Positions 7,023-15,752 of a stretch of DNA of 47,865 nt are shown here, piece by piece (the first letter of the stretch is position 1; the number at the start of each line of letters is the position of its first letter). Location of the stretch: NCBI GenBank assembly GCA_035697485.1, contig DASSCU010000036.1, positions 1 through 47,865 of the forward strand. The letters are read 5' to 3'. The notes beneath the pieces are model-generated. The model had not been told where the DNA came from, did not search any database, and saw only the letters and a list, made by a program, of their open reading frames with translations. Origin of the DNA: Actinomycetota bacterium (GTDB lineage: Bacteria > Actinomycetota > UBA4738 > HRBIN12). Both the position numbers and the translations under genes were made by a program.

Positions 7023-9602
7023 CTACGTCGTGTGTCGGCGGCGCACGGCCTTGTACGCCGCGTCGAGGGCGAGCATCACGGGTGCCGCGGCGAGGGCGAC
7101 GGCCCACCCGACGACGGCGGGCAGCGCCTGCTCGAGTAGCGATGCCAGCGCCGGTACGAAGAGGAAGGTTCCTGCGATCACGAGTTCGATCGAGGCACCC
7201 CACACGAGCAGCCTGTTCGAGAGCCACCCCAGCGAACCGGGCCATCGTGTCGCGCTCCTGCACGCCCAGGCGTTCGCGGTCTGCGCGATCACGACCGTCG
7301 CGAAGGCGGCCCCTGAGGCTCGCATGAGCACGTCGCCGCCTGGGAACGACTGCCCCGGACGCCACCCGGCGGCCAGGAACGAGGCGAAGAACGCGATCAT
7401 CGTGAGCAACCCCTCCGTCGGGCCGAGTACCCCGAACGCGCGACGAGCGACCTCGCGGTTGAGCAGGCGCTCGCGGTCCGGCGGGCCGTTCATCACACGC
7501 CCCTCCGGCCGCTCCGCGCCGAGAGCGGTCGCCGAAAGCGTGTCGGTGCCGATGTCGAGCGCGAGTATCTGCAGCACGCCGAGCGCGAGCGGGATGGAGC
7601 CCCCTGACAGCGCCCACACGACGAACGGGGTCACCTCCGCCACGTTGTCCGTCAGGTGGTACGTGAGGAAACGGCGGACGTTGGCATAGATGCCGCGACC
7701 GTGCTCGATCGCGGCCACGATCGTGGCGAAGTCGTCATCGAGCAGCACGAGGTCGGCGGCCTCACGCGCGACATCGGTGCCCGAGAGGCCCATCGCTACC
7801 CCGATGTCGGCCTCACGCAGCGCGGGCGCGTCGTTCACACCGTCGCCCGTCATCGCGACCACGTGTCCCCGTTCGCGGAGCGTACGCGCGATGCGCAGCT
7901 TGACCTCGGGATCGATGCGGGCGAGCACGATGCCGTCGCGGTCGACGAGCTCCCCGAGTTCGGTATCGCCCTCGGGTAGGTCGGCGCCCTCGAGCACGGG
8001 AGCGTCGCCGAGGGCGAGACCCGTCTGGCGGGCGATCGCGGCGGCCGTGGCAGGGTGGTCGCCGGTGATCATGGCCACCTTCACGCCCGCCGTGCGGCAC
8101 GACCTGATCGACTCGTTGACGTGCAGCCTCGGCGGGTCGTGCATGCCGACCAACCCCAGCAGCTCCAGATCGCGTTCGGCCTCGTCGCGGTCGATCGTGG
8201 CCGGATCCTCGGTGTCGCCGACCTGTCGCGTCGCGACGGCGATGACGCGGAGGCCTCGCACCGTCATCGTGGCCAGCGCCGCGTCGACTCCCTCATCGGG
8301 GGCGCACAGGGGGAGCAACCCGTCGGACGCGCCCTTCACGAACACCTCGTGGTCGACGACGACGGACATGCGTCGTCGCCTCGGGTCGAACGGGAACCGT
8401 CGGACGTCCGGGTGCTCCGCGCGGTCGCCCTCGGGGTCGACGCCCGCCCGGCGCGACAGCGCGTCGACGGCCGCGTCGAGGGGGTCGCCCAGCGCGACCC
8501 ATCGCTCGCCCTGCGGCACGACCCTTCCCGTGGAACATCGCACGGCCGCACGGGCCAGCCTGGTCACCGCATCGACGACGTCGGGATCGTCGGACGTGAT
8601 GCGACCTGCGGGGTCGTATCCGGAACCCTCGATCGTCGCGCTCCCCCGGGGGGTCCAGACCTCGACCGCGGTCAGCTCGTTGTGCGTGAGCGTTCCCGTC
8701 TTGTCGGTGCAGACGAACGTGGTCGATCCGAGCGTCTCCACCGATTCGAGCCGTCGCACGAGGGCGTTTCGATCGGCCATGCGCTGCGCGCCGATCGCCA
8801 GTGACAGCGTCACCGTCGGCAACAATGCCTCCGGAACCAGGGCCACGGTCACACCGACCGCGAACAGGAAGCCGTTCTGGGGCTCCGTGCCGAGCAGCAG
8901 CGAGACCCCGAAGAAGCTGACGCCCACGCCGACGGCGACGACCGAGATCGTCCGCACGACCCGACGGATCTCCCGGACGAGTGGGGGCACGGGCGACGGG
9001 CCCGACGCGAGGCGGGCGATCTCGGCCAGTCGCGTGCGTGCGCCCGTCGCCTCGACGAGGCCGCGAGCCTCGCCTTCGCTCAGGAACGTGCCCGCGAACG
9101 CACGGCCATCTCGCTCGAGCGACGAGGGATGGCTCTCACCGGTCAGCGTCGAGGTGTCGGCCCGCGCCGCGTGTGCCTCGACGATCCGTAGGTCGGCCGA
9201 GACGCGATCGCCCGCTTCCAACAGCACGAGGTCCCCGACGACGAGCTCCGCGGCGTCGATCTCGACCTCGTCCCCGTCGCGGATCACGCGAGCGCGACGA
9301 GGCAGCAGGTCCCGCAGTCCCTCGGCCGCGCGTTCGGCGCGGCGTTCCTGCGCGAAGGCGAATATCGCGTTCAGCACGATCACGGCCACGATCGCGACGC
9401 TCAGCTGCGGCAGCCCCGCGATCGCGGCGAGACCAGCCGCGACCCACAACATCATGGCGAAGAAGTGGAAGAGCTGTCCCGCCAGGCGGCGCGCCCACGA
9501 CACACCCTTGGCCGCCGGCAAGGCGTTCGGCCCGTCGAGACGCAGACGCTCGGCGGCGTCGGCGCCGCGCAGACCAGCGATAGCGTCGGTCGCCGGCATC
9601 AT
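7023..9602 (-). CDS. P-type (P2-like) cation-transporting ATPase
   Basis: 859 aa from ATG 9602. Domains in order: cation ATPase N-terminal region; two membrane helices; actuator domain with TLTGES (~155); helices 3-4 with VPEALLPTVTLSLAIG (ion-site Pro-Glu); phosphorylation site DKTGTLT (~310); nucleotide-binding domain; hinge TGDGVNDAPALREADIGVAMG; then the C-terminal helices with NVAEVTPF and LDIGTDTLSATALGAE. The layout matches Ca2+/Mg2+-type P2 pumps rather than heavy-metal P1B pumps, as there are no N-terminal CxxC domains and no CPC. Exact ion is not decided by sequence. A TAGGCT box 5 nt before the start suggests its own leaderless promoter. Confidence 0.92.
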   Translation of the reverse strand: MMPATDAIAGLRGADAAERLRLDGPNALPAAKGVSWARRLAGQLFHFFAMMLWVAAGLAAIAGLPQLSVAIVAVIVLNAIFAFAQERRAERAAEGLRDLLPRRARVIRDGDEVEIDAAELVVGDLVLLEAGDRVSADLRIVEAHAARADTSTLTGESHPSSLERDGRAFAGTFLSEGEARGLVEATGARTRLAEIARLASGPSPVPPLVREIRRVVRTISVVAVGVGVSFFGVSLLLGTEPQNGFLFAVGVTVALVPEALLPTVTLSLAIGAQRMADRNALVRRLESVETLGSTTFVCTDKTGTLTHNELTAVEVWTPRGSATIEGSGYDPAGRITSDDPDVVDAVTRLARAAVRCSTGRVVPQGERWVALGDPLDAAVDALSRRAGVDPEGDRAEHPDVRRFPFDPRRRRMSVVVDHEVFVKGASDGLLPLCAPDEGVDAALATMTVRGLRVIAVATRQVGDTEDPATIDRDEAERDLELLGLVGMHDPPRLHVNESIRSCRTAGVKVAMITGDHPATAAAIARQTGLALGDAPVLEGADLPEGDTELGELVDRDGIVLARIDPEVKLRIARTLRERGHVVAMTGDGVNDAPALREADIGVAMGLSGTDVAREAADLVLLDDDFATIVAAIEHGRGIYANVRRFLTYHLTDNVAEVTPFVVWALSGGSIPLALGVLQILALDIGTDTLSATALGAERPEGRVMNGPPDRERLLNREVARRAFGVLGPTEGLLTMIAFFASFLAAGWRPGQSFPGGDVLMRASGAAFATVVIAQTANAWACRSATRWPGSLGWLSNRLLVWGASIELVIAGTFLFVPALASLLEQALPAVVGWAVALAAAPVMLALDAAYKAVRRRHTT

Positions 9603-9607
9603 GCGCC

Positions 9608-9613
9608 AGCCTA
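9608..9613 (-). promoter_or_regulatory. -10-like TAGGCT of the P-type ATPase gene
   Basis: TAGGCT is 5 nt before the ATG at 9602 (8 nt before the next ATG at 9599). It lies in the 29-bp gap after the MFS gene and favours the first ATG as start. Confidence 0.4.
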
Positions 9614-9631
9614 GCCCGACGTGTGGCCGCC

Positions 9632-10972
9632 TCAGGGCTCGATGACGCGCTCCACCGGCTCGGACTCGGGGAGCCGGGTGACCCACGGGCCGCCGGCGAC
9701 GGGCTCGCGCTCGGGCTCGGTCGCGGGCTCGGGCTGAGACTCCGGCACGAGCACCGTGGCCGCCTGCGCCGCCCGCAGCTCCGCGGCCGCTGCAGCTCGG
9801 CGATCGAGCGACCGAGCGGCGATCAGCCCGGCGAGGCCCGCGAGCGCCGTGCCCGTGCCGCCGATCAGGAGCGCCGCGCGGCCGCCGAGCCCGGCCACGA
9901 TCGCGCCTGCCGCCGCGGTCGCGCCGATCTGCATGCCGTTGACCAGCGCGCCGTACGAGGCGAACGCTCGTCCGCGGAACCGGTCAGCCACGTGATGCAC
10001 GATCAGGCTCCTCATCGCGACCGTCTCCACCCCGTTCGCGAGGCCGCCCACGACGAAGAGGGCGATCGCGAGCGGGAACACGGCGGCCGCGGCCGCGCCG
10101 AAGACCGCGAGGCCGTTCACCACCGCGGCGAGCGCCATCGACCAGAGGAGCCGGTCGTCGCGGAGCCGACGGGCGATCAGGGTTGCCCCACCGACCATGC
10201 CCACGAGCCAGGCGGAGGCGAGCACCCCGTACCCCCAGGCGCCCACGCCCAGCGTGTCGGTCGCGAAGAAGACCTCGGCCACGTTGTCCATGGCGGCGAA
10301 CAGGATCACCGCGCCGATCACCGTGAACGCGACCACGAGCACGCGGTCGCCGCGGATCACGCGGAACCCCTCACGGGCGGCGCCCTCCTCCGGGCGTCTC
10401 TCCTCGGCCGCCGCTCGCCGCACCCGCAGCAGCAGCGCCGCGACGGCGATCACGACGAACGTGCCCGCATCGACCAGCAGCGCCACCTCGGTACCCACCC
10501 CGGCGGCGAGCGAGCCGGCCAGCACCGGGCCGGCGATCATGCCCGTGTAGCGGGCGCCCTCGAGGTAGGCGTTCCCCTCGGTGGCGTGCTCTTCGCCGAC
10601 CACGCGCGGCACGAGGGTGTAGATCGACGGGTTCTCGACGGCCGAGGCCGTGCCGAGCAGGAACGTGAGCATCAGGATCATCGGCAGTTCGTCCGAGAAC
10701 GCGAGACCCACGGCCAGCGCGGCCTGGATCGCCGTGGCGATCGCGAGCGTCCTGCGCGTCTCGTAGTTGTCGACGATCACGCCGGCCGACGGCGCGAAGA
10801 TCACGAGCGGCACCACTCCGCACAGCAGCAACGCCGCAACGGCCCATCCGGAAGCGGTGAGCTCGGCCACCTTGATCGTAAGGGCGATCAAGGCCAATTC
10901 GTCACCGAGCGAGGAGAGGCCGGTCGACAGTGTGAGCAATCGGAAGTCGCGCCCACGCAACGGACCGTTCAC
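9632..10972 (-). CDS. MFS transporter (exporter-like)
   Basis: About 446 aa from a GTG at 10972, the first start after the upstream amidase gene that keeps the family's N-terminus (GRDFRLLTLSTGLSSLGDEL). About 12 hydrophobic helices with short loops; the second-loop pattern (GVIVDNYETRRTLAIATA) is the major-facilitator 'D-R-x-G-R/K' variant seen in DHA-type and enterobactin-exporter-like proteins. The Pro/Glu-rich C-terminal tail (about 35 aa) is cytoplasmic. Substrate unknown. No Shine-Dalgarno is evident, so the start is the least certain part; longer versions would overlap the amidase gene. Confidence 0.82.
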   Translation of the reverse strand: MNGPLRGRDFRLLTLSTGLSSLGDELALIALTIKVAELTASGWAVAALLLCGVVPLVIFAPSAGVIVDNYETRRTLAIATAIQAALAVGLAFSDELPMILMLTFLLGTASAVENPSIYTLVPRVVGEEHATEGNAYLEGARYTGMIAGPVLAGSLAAGVGTEVALLVDAGTFVVIAVAALLLRVRRAAAEERRPEEGAAREGFRVIRGDRVLVVAFTVIGAVILFAAMDNVAEVFFATDTLGVGAWGYGVLASAWLVGMVGGATLIARRLRDDRLLWSMALAAVVNGLAVFGAAAAAVFPLAIALFVVGGLANGVETVAMRSLIVHHVADRFRGRAFASYGALVNGMQIGATAAAGAIVAGLGGRAALLIGGTGTALAGLAGLIAARSLDRRAAAAAELRAAQAATVLVPESQPEPATEPEREPVAGGPWVTRLPESEPVERVIEP

Positions 10973-11060
10973 GAAGCGGGACTCTATGCGCTCGCGGAGT
11001 CCCCCGCATCGGTCGGTCGGGCCAAATTGCGGGGCCCCCGGACGGGCTAGGGAAGGTGCA

Positions 11061-11804
11061 TCAACAGCGGGGGTCGACCCACTCCGGCGATGGGCCGACA
11101 GGGACGTCGTTCGCACGGGCGAGGTCGCGGAGTCGATCCCGGTAGGCCCGCATGTCGTGGTGATCGAAGTCGGCGTGGGTCATGCATCGCCACTCGGCGT
11201 ACCGCTCGTAGTGGAACGGGCTCTCGAGGCTCTCGGCGTGTCCGATCACGTTGCGGGCCTCGATGCCGTACGTCGCCATCAGCCAGAGGGTCAGGCGCAG
11301 CGACGACCGCATCATGGCGGGGTTCCGCAGGACCGCCGCCGCGCTGCGGCCGACGTGCTCGATGCCGATCGAGACGTGGTTCAGCCCGATCGCGTGGCGA
11401 CACCGCACCTCGCGGTCGACGAGCTGGTAGATCGTGCCGTCATTGTCGATCAGGAAATGCGCACACGCGCCAGGCTTCTCGCCGAGGTGGCGCGCGTTCG
11501 AGGCGAACGTGTTCCACGCGCTGGCGAAGGAGGAGCCCCCCGTGTAGTGCTGGACGATCACCGCCGGGGCAAGTCGCCAGCCGCTCCGGCCGTAGTGGCG
11601 CCGGGAGTACGCGGCCATCTGGTCCCTGCGCAGGTCCGGGAAGGGGATCGGCTTCCGCAGGATCTGGGGTTGCAGGTCCCATCCCGGGTCGGAACGGGAC
11701 GTGGCGGCGACCGGCACGGTCGCGGCAGGCAGGAAGGCTGTGATGAGCACGGCGATCGCGACGGCGCTCTCGAGGCTCGTCCGGCGGACGGTCCGGTCCC
11801 CCAT
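11061..11804 (-). CDS. Secreted N-acetylmuramoyl-L-alanine amidase (Amidase_2/PGRP fold)
   Basis: 247 aa from ATG 11804. A signal sequence or anchor (AVAIAVLITAFLPAATVPVAA) is followed by a zinc amidase domain: VIVQHYTGG (first His ligand), CAHFLIDNDGTIYQLV, RCRHAIGLNHVSIGIEHVG and NVIGHAES with a further His. These are the landmarks of the Amidase_2 family, which cuts between N-acetylmuramic acid and the stem peptide. It should act outside the cell on peptidoglycan. It follows gltX by 64 bp on the same strand. An upstream extension of the frame is Arg-rich and was rejected. Confidence 0.85.
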   Translation of the reverse strand: MGDRTVRRTSLESAVAIAVLITAFLPAATVPVAATSRSDPGWDLQPQILRKPIPFPDLRRDQMAAYSRRHYGRSGWRLAPAVIVQHYTGGSSFASAWNTFASNARHLGEKPGACAHFLIDNDGTIYQLVDREVRCRHAIGLNHVSIGIEHVGRSAAAVLRNPAMMRSSLRLTLWLMATYGIEARNVIGHAESLESPFHYERYAEWRCMTHADFDHHDMRAYRDRLRDLARANDVPVGPSPEWVDPRC

Positions 11805-11868
11805 GCGGCAGGTATCGGGGCCCGGTGCGGCTCCCTTGAGCCGAGCAGGCGCACTATTCCAGTGTGGA

Positions 11869-13323
11869 CTAGTCGGGCGCCGTCGCGACGCGGCGCATGC
11901 GCTCCAGCGTGCGGTCACGGCCGAGCAGCTCGAGCGACTCCGGCAGGGGCGGCGACACGTTCGACCCGGTCACCGCCGCGCGGACCGGCTGGAACGCCTT
12001 CGCGCGGCTGAGACCCTCGCGCTCGGCCAGCGCGTCGAGCGCGTCGGTGATCGCACCCGCGGTCCACGGGTCGACGCCCTCGAGGGCTCCGGCGACCCGC
12101 GCCAAGTACCGGTCGGGCGCCTTGGCGACCAGCCCCGACGCCTTCTCGTTCAGTTCAAGGTCGTCGGTGAACAGGAACCGCAGCAACACCGGCGCCTCGG
12201 TGAGGTTCTTCATGCGTTCCTTCACGAGCGGCATCGCCGAGCGCAGCGTGGCCGGATCGGGCATCAGGCCGTCCTCCGTGAGGAAGTGCAGGCAGCGGGC
12301 GGCGAGGTCGTCGTCGTCGAGCGACTGGATGTAGCGATTGTTCAGCCAGGTCAGCTTCTCGGTGTCGAAGGCGGCCGGGTTCGACGAGACGCGTTCGAGG
12401 TCGAAGGCCTCGACCAGCTCGTCGAGCGAAAGCACCTCGCGGTCGTCGCCGGGCGACCATCCGAGCAGAGCGAGGTAGTTCACCATCGCTTCCGGCAGGA
12501 ACCCCTGTTCGCGGAACGACTCGACGCTGGTCGAGCCGTGGCGCTTCGACAGCGGCTGGCGATCGGGGCCGAGCACCTGGGGCACATGCGCGTACCGTGG
12601 CGGCGTTCCGCCCAGCGCCTCGATCACCGCGGCGTTGCGTGGCGCGCTTGCGAGCAGGTCGTCGCCGCGGACGACGTGCGTGACGCCCATCAGCAGGTCG
12701 TCGACGGCTACCGCCAGCAGGAACACGGGAGAACCGTCGGAACGCAGCAGCACGAAGTCGCGGAGCTGCCCGGGGCCGAACCGCACTTCCCCCTTCACCA
12801 TGTCGTCGACCACCCACTCGTGGTCGGGCATGCGGAAGCGCACGACCGAATCCCGCCCCTCGGCCTCGAAGCCGGCGATCCGCTCGGCGGAGAGATCGCG
12901 GCAGTGGCCGTCGTAGCCGGGCGCTTCGCCGGCGGCCATCGCGGCCTTCCGGCGATCCTCCAGCTCATCGGGCGTGCAGTAGCAGCGATACGCGTCGCCC
13001 TGGGCGAGCAGCCGCTCGGCGTGGTCCCGGTAGATGCCGAGGCGCTGGGACTGGCGGTACGGCGCGTGTGGACCACCGACGTCGGGGCCCTCGTCGTGAT
13101 CGAGGCCGAGCCACCGGAGGTCCTCGAGCACGCCGGCGACCGCCTCCTCGGTGACGCGGCTCGCGTCGGTGTCCTCGACCCGCAGGACGAATGCCCCGCC
13201 GTGATGGCGGGCGAACAGCCAGGAGAAGAGCGCGCTGCGGACGTTCCCGACGTGCAGCGACCCGCTCGGCGCGGGCGCGAACCGGCACCGGACGGCAGAC
13301 GCCGAAGCCCCGGCAGCGCTCAT
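11869..13323 (-). CDS. gltX: Glutamyl-tRNA synthetase
   Basis: 484 aa from ATG 13323. A class I synthetase charging tRNA-Glu (possibly also tRNA-Gln, since actinobacteria use the amidotransferase route). Seen: the HIGH-type motif in APAPSGSLHVGN (~residue 20), FVLRVEDTDASR, the GluRS-type zinc region with CYCTPDELEDRR, VVRGDDLLASAPRNA and the KMSKS-type LSKRHGS (~250), followed by the all-helical anticodon-binding domain. Its ATG overlaps the TGA of the FAA hydrolase gene (ATGA, 13320-13323), so an essential translation enzyme sits inside an operon with two catabolic-looking genes. Family length is normal. Confidence 0.95.
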   Translation of the reverse strand: MSAAGASASAVRCRFAPAPSGSLHVGNVRSALFSWLFARHHGGAFVLRVEDTDASRVTEEAVAGVLEDLRWLGLDHDEGPDVGGPHAPYRQSQRLGIYRDHAERLLAQGDAYRCYCTPDELEDRRKAAMAAGEAPGYDGHCRDLSAERIAGFEAEGRDSVVRFRMPDHEWVVDDMVKGEVRFGPGQLRDFVLLRSDGSPVFLLAVAVDDLLMGVTHVVRGDDLLASAPRNAAVIEALGGTPPRYAHVPQVLGPDRQPLSKRHGSTSVESFREQGFLPEAMVNYLALLGWSPGDDREVLSLDELVEAFDLERVSSNPAAFDTEKLTWLNNRYIQSLDDDDLAARCLHFLTEDGLMPDPATLRSAMPLVKERMKNLTEAPVLLRFLFTDDLELNEKASGLVAKAPDRYLARVAGALEGVDPWTAGAITDALDALAEREGLSRAKAFQPVRAAVTGSNVSPPLPESLELLGRDRTLERMRRVATAPD

Positions 13324-14078
13324 CGCACCGTGTTCGCGAGGGTACCGACACCCTCGACCTCGATCTCGACCACGTCGCCGGGGGCGAGCTGACCGACCCC
13401 ATCGGGGGTGCCGGTCATGATCATGTCGCCGGGCAAGAGCGTCATGAACGAGGTGATGTACTCGATCAGGGTCGCGACGCCGAAGACCATGTCGACGGTG
13501 CTCGCGCGCTGGCGGATCTCGCCGTTCAGGCGCGCCTCGACGACCACGTCGTTCGGGTCGAGGTCCGTCTCGATCCAGGGCCCGATCGGCGCGGAACCAT
13601 CGAAGCCCTTCGCGCGCGCCCACTGGTCGTCGGACCGCTGGAGCGTGCGGAGCGTGACGTCGTTGCCGCACGTGTAGCCGAGGATCACGCGGTAGGCGTC
13701 CTCGGCCTTGATGTCCTTGGCGAGCCGCCCGATCACGACGACCAGCTCGCCCTCGAAGTCGATCCGGCGGCTGACCGGCAGCAGCGTGATCGGGTCGTTC
13801 GGGCCGATCACGGCCGTCGAGGGCTTCAGGAACAGCAGCGGCTCTTCCGGCACGGTCTGGCCCCACTCGGCGGCGTGCGCCTCGTAGTTCTTGCCGACGC
13901 ACACGAGCTTCGACGGCAGCACCGGCGCGAGCAGGTGCAGCTCGTCGAAAGAGAGCTCCTCCCCCGTCGGCAGCGGATCCTCGAAGAACGTGCCCCCGAG
14001 CACCCGGACGGCGTCCTCGTCGGTCTCGGCGACGCCGGTCGCGATGCGGTCGCCGTGGCGGAAGCGCAGGAGTCGCAT
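13320..14078 (-). CDS. Fumarylacetoacetate-hydrolase family protein (HpaG/isomerase-decarboxylase type)
   Basis: 252 aa from ATG 14078. The FAH fold is evident: VGKNYEAHAAEWG, then RIDFEGELVVVIG with the two acidic metal ligands, GYTCGNDVTLRTLQRSD, KGFDGSAPIGPWI and LLPGDMIMTGTPDGVG. Such proteins hydrolyse or decarboxylate/isomerise 2-oxo-enoic diacids in aromatic degradation (for example 5-oxopent-3-ene-1,2,5-tricarboxylate in the homoprotocatechuate path), though some act as oxaloacetate decarboxylases. It sits between an acetoacetate-decarboxylase-like gene (11 bp upstream) and gltX (overlapping). The homoprotocatechuate dioxygenase at 33-34 kb gives it a plausible substrate; this link is inference. 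Confidence 0.9.
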   Translation of the reverse strand: MRLLRFRHGDRIATGVAETDEDAVRVLGGTFFEDPLPTGEELSFDELHLLAPVLPSKLVCVGKNYEAHAAEWGQTVPEEPLLFLKPSTAVIGPNDPITLLPVSRRIDFEGELVVVIGRLAKDIKAEDAYRVILGYTCGNDVTLRTLQRSDDQWARAKGFDGSAPIGPWIETDLDPNDVVVEARLNGEIRQRASTVDMVFGVATLIEYITSFMTLLPGDMIMTGTPDGVGQLAPGDVVEIEVEGVGTLANTVR

Positions 14079-14089
14079 GACGTCCGAGG

Positions 14090-14878
14090 CTACACGGCGG
14101 TGCCCCCGGCGAACGTCGCCCCGACCTGGCGCCAGTAGCCGGCGATCGTCTCGACGGGCTCGAGCGCTGCGAGCTCGTCGGCGGGTGCCTCGAAGAACGT
14201 CACGGTCGGCTCGCCCACGTATGCCGGCCCGAGCTCGACGTCGCGGGAACGCATCGTGACGAGCTCGTCGAGCGAGGGGGGCAGAGAGGGGTCGATGCTC
14301 GGCATCCAGCGCGAGTGCAGCATCGGCAGCGCGTTCACGAACCCTCCGGTCTCGCTCTCGCCGGTGAGCGTCAGGGTGACATCGGCGAGACGCCGATCGT
14401 TCGCGGCGAGCGTGGCGCCGAATCGGCCTCCCGGCTCGAGCCGCGGGCCGGCCCTGCCCACCCTCACGGGCCGCGTCATCCAGATCTGACCCAGCTTCTT
14501 CGGGTATCCCTGGTACCAGCCGCGGGCGAGCGCGAAGTCCTTGTCGACCCACATGTAGACGCAGCGCGAGAACGTCTCGCCCCCGTGGGTGCACCGCACG
14601 ACGACGAACGCCTCCTTGTACTGACTGCGAACCGGGTCGAGCAGTTCCTCCCCCCCGTCGCTGCACGACTGCCAGTCGGCCCAGATGATCGCGACGGCGC
14701 CGGGGTCCTCATCGGCCAGTCCCACGCCCGGTGGCAACAGCGCTTCGATGTTGCCCGGGTCGGTGCGGTACTCGATCGTGAGCACGTCGCCCGAGTAGTG
14801 CCATGGAGGGCTCGGCACGATCGACGCGCGGCCCTGGGGCGTGCGCGGCACCATGAACCCTCGCAGCTCCTCCGACAC
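14090..14878 (-). CDS. Acetoacetate decarboxylase-like protein
   Basis: 262 aa from a GTG at 14878, supported by a -10-like TACGAT 7 nt upstream (a later ATG lies at 14854). The family core is clear: SIVPSPPWHYSGDVLTIEYRTDP at the start, then GWYQGYPKKLGQ with the paired lysines that form the Schiff base in acetoacetate decarboxylase, and FSRCVYMWVDKDFALARGW. Many relatives in catabolic operons have unknown 2-oxo or beta-keto acid substrates. It heads the operon to the FAA hydrolase and gltX and is divergent from a second FAA hydrolase with only 25 bp between the start codons. Confidence 0.85.
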   Translation of the reverse strand: MSEELRGFMVPRTPQGRASIVPSPPWHYSGDVLTIEYRTDPGNIEALLPPGVGLADEDPGAVAIIWADWQSCSDGGEELLDPVRSQYKEAFVVVRCTHGGETFSRCVYMWVDKDFALARGWYQGYPKKLGQIWMTRPVRVGRAGPRLEPGGRFGATLAANDRRLADVTLTLTGESETGGFVNALPMLHSRWMPSIDPSLPPSLDELVTMRSRDVELGPAYVGEPTVTFFEAPADELAALEPVETIAGYWRQVGATFAGGTAV

Positions 14879-14885
14879 GGCGCCT

Positions 14886-14895
14886 ATCGTACGCT
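14886..14895. promoter_or_regulatory. Overlapping divergent -10 boxes in a 25-bp start-to-start gap
   Basis: On the minus strand TACGAT (14891-14886) lies 7 nt before the GTG at 14878. On the plus strand TACGCT (14890-14895) lies 8 nt before the ATG at 14904. The two hexamers share two bases. Neither gene has room for a normal leader, so both transcripts should be leaderless and the promoters should exclude each other. Confidence 0.55.
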
Positions 14896-14903
14896 TCGAC
14901 GCG

Positions 14904-15749
14904 ATGGAGACGAGGCGCATCCTGCTCGACGGCGTGCCCACCAGGGTGACGCGCGAGGGCGACGAGCTCGTTGCCCCCGACGGCCGGCGGATGCCCCTCG
15001 ACGACCCGATCCATCTGCCGCCGGTCGAGCCCACGAAGGTCGTGTGCGTGCACCTGAACTACGAGAGCCGGCGCGCCGAGTTCCAGGCGACGCTCGGACC
15101 GGCCCCGACCTACTTCCACAAGCCGATCTCGTCGCTGAACGCGCACGGGGGCGAGATCGTACGCCCGCCGCGGTGCCGCTTCCTGAACTACGAGGGCGAG
15201 ATCGGCATCGTGATCGGCGAGCGGTGCCGCCACGTCGCGCCCGACGAGGCCGATGCGTACGTCGCCGGGTACACGATCGGCAACGACTACGGGCTCCACG
15301 ACTTCCGCGACACGGACGCGGGCTCGATGCTCCGCGTGAAGGGCTCGGACTCGCTGTGTCCGCTCGGACCGGGCCTCGTGACCGACTGGGACTTCCGCGG
15401 CAAGCGGCTGCAGACGCGCGTGAACGACGCGGTCGTCCAGGACGGGAACACTGACGAGATGATCTGGGACATGCATTACCTCGTCGCCGACATCGCGCGC
15501 ACGATCACGCTCGAGCCCGGCGACGTGATTCTGTCGGGCACGCCGGCCAACTCGCGCCCCGTTGAGCCCGGCGACGTCGTCGAGGTCGAGGTCGAGGGCC
15601 TCGGGGTACTGCGAAACACGATCGTCGAAGGATCGGTGCCGGTGCGCGAGGACGTCGGCGCGCAGCCGAGCGAGAGCGAGGAAGTGACCTCGACGGCTCT
15701 GGGCGGCGACTGGGAGTTCAGGGGCGTGCGATCCCCGAGGGAGGACTAG
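14904..15749 (+). CDS. Second fumarylacetoacetate-hydrolase family protein
   Basis: 281 aa from ATG 14904. It has FAH-fold landmarks: KVVCVHLNYESRRAEF, YFHKPISSLNAHGG, CRFLNYEGEIGIVIG (metal ligands), GYTIGNDYGLHDFRDTDAGSMLRVKGSD and LEPGDVILSGTPAN. The 'HDFRDTDAGSMLRVKG' text is typical of 5-carboxymethyl-2-hydroxymuconate isomerase / 2-hydroxyhepta-2,4-diene-1,7-dioate isomerase relatives. With the FAA gene at 13320-14078 it forms a pair of non-identical paralogues on opposite strands, which would suit the two successive decarboxylation and isomerisation steps of a meta-cleavage route. It leads a three-gene operon with a VOC protein and a GH76 protein (gaps of 3 bp each). Confidence 0.9.
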   Translation: METRRILLDGVPTRVTREGDELVAPDGRRMPLDDPIHLPPVEPTKVVCVHLNYESRRAEFQATLGPAPTYFHKPISSLNAHGGEIVRPPRCRFLNYEGEIGIVIGERCRHVAPDEADAYVAGYTIGNDYGLHDFRDTDAGSMLRVKGSDSLCPLGPGLVTDWDFRGKRLQTRVNDAVVQDGNTDEMIWDMHYLVADIARTITLEPGDVILSGTPANSRPVEPGDVVEVEVEGLGVLRNTIVEGSVPVREDVGAQPSESEEVTSTALGGDWEFRGVRSPRED

Positions 15750-15752
15750 CAG

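Noticed and set aside
7690-9645. 651-codon plus-strand frame
   Set aside because: Mirror of the P-type ATPase gene; Ser/Arg/Thr-rich, no family text.
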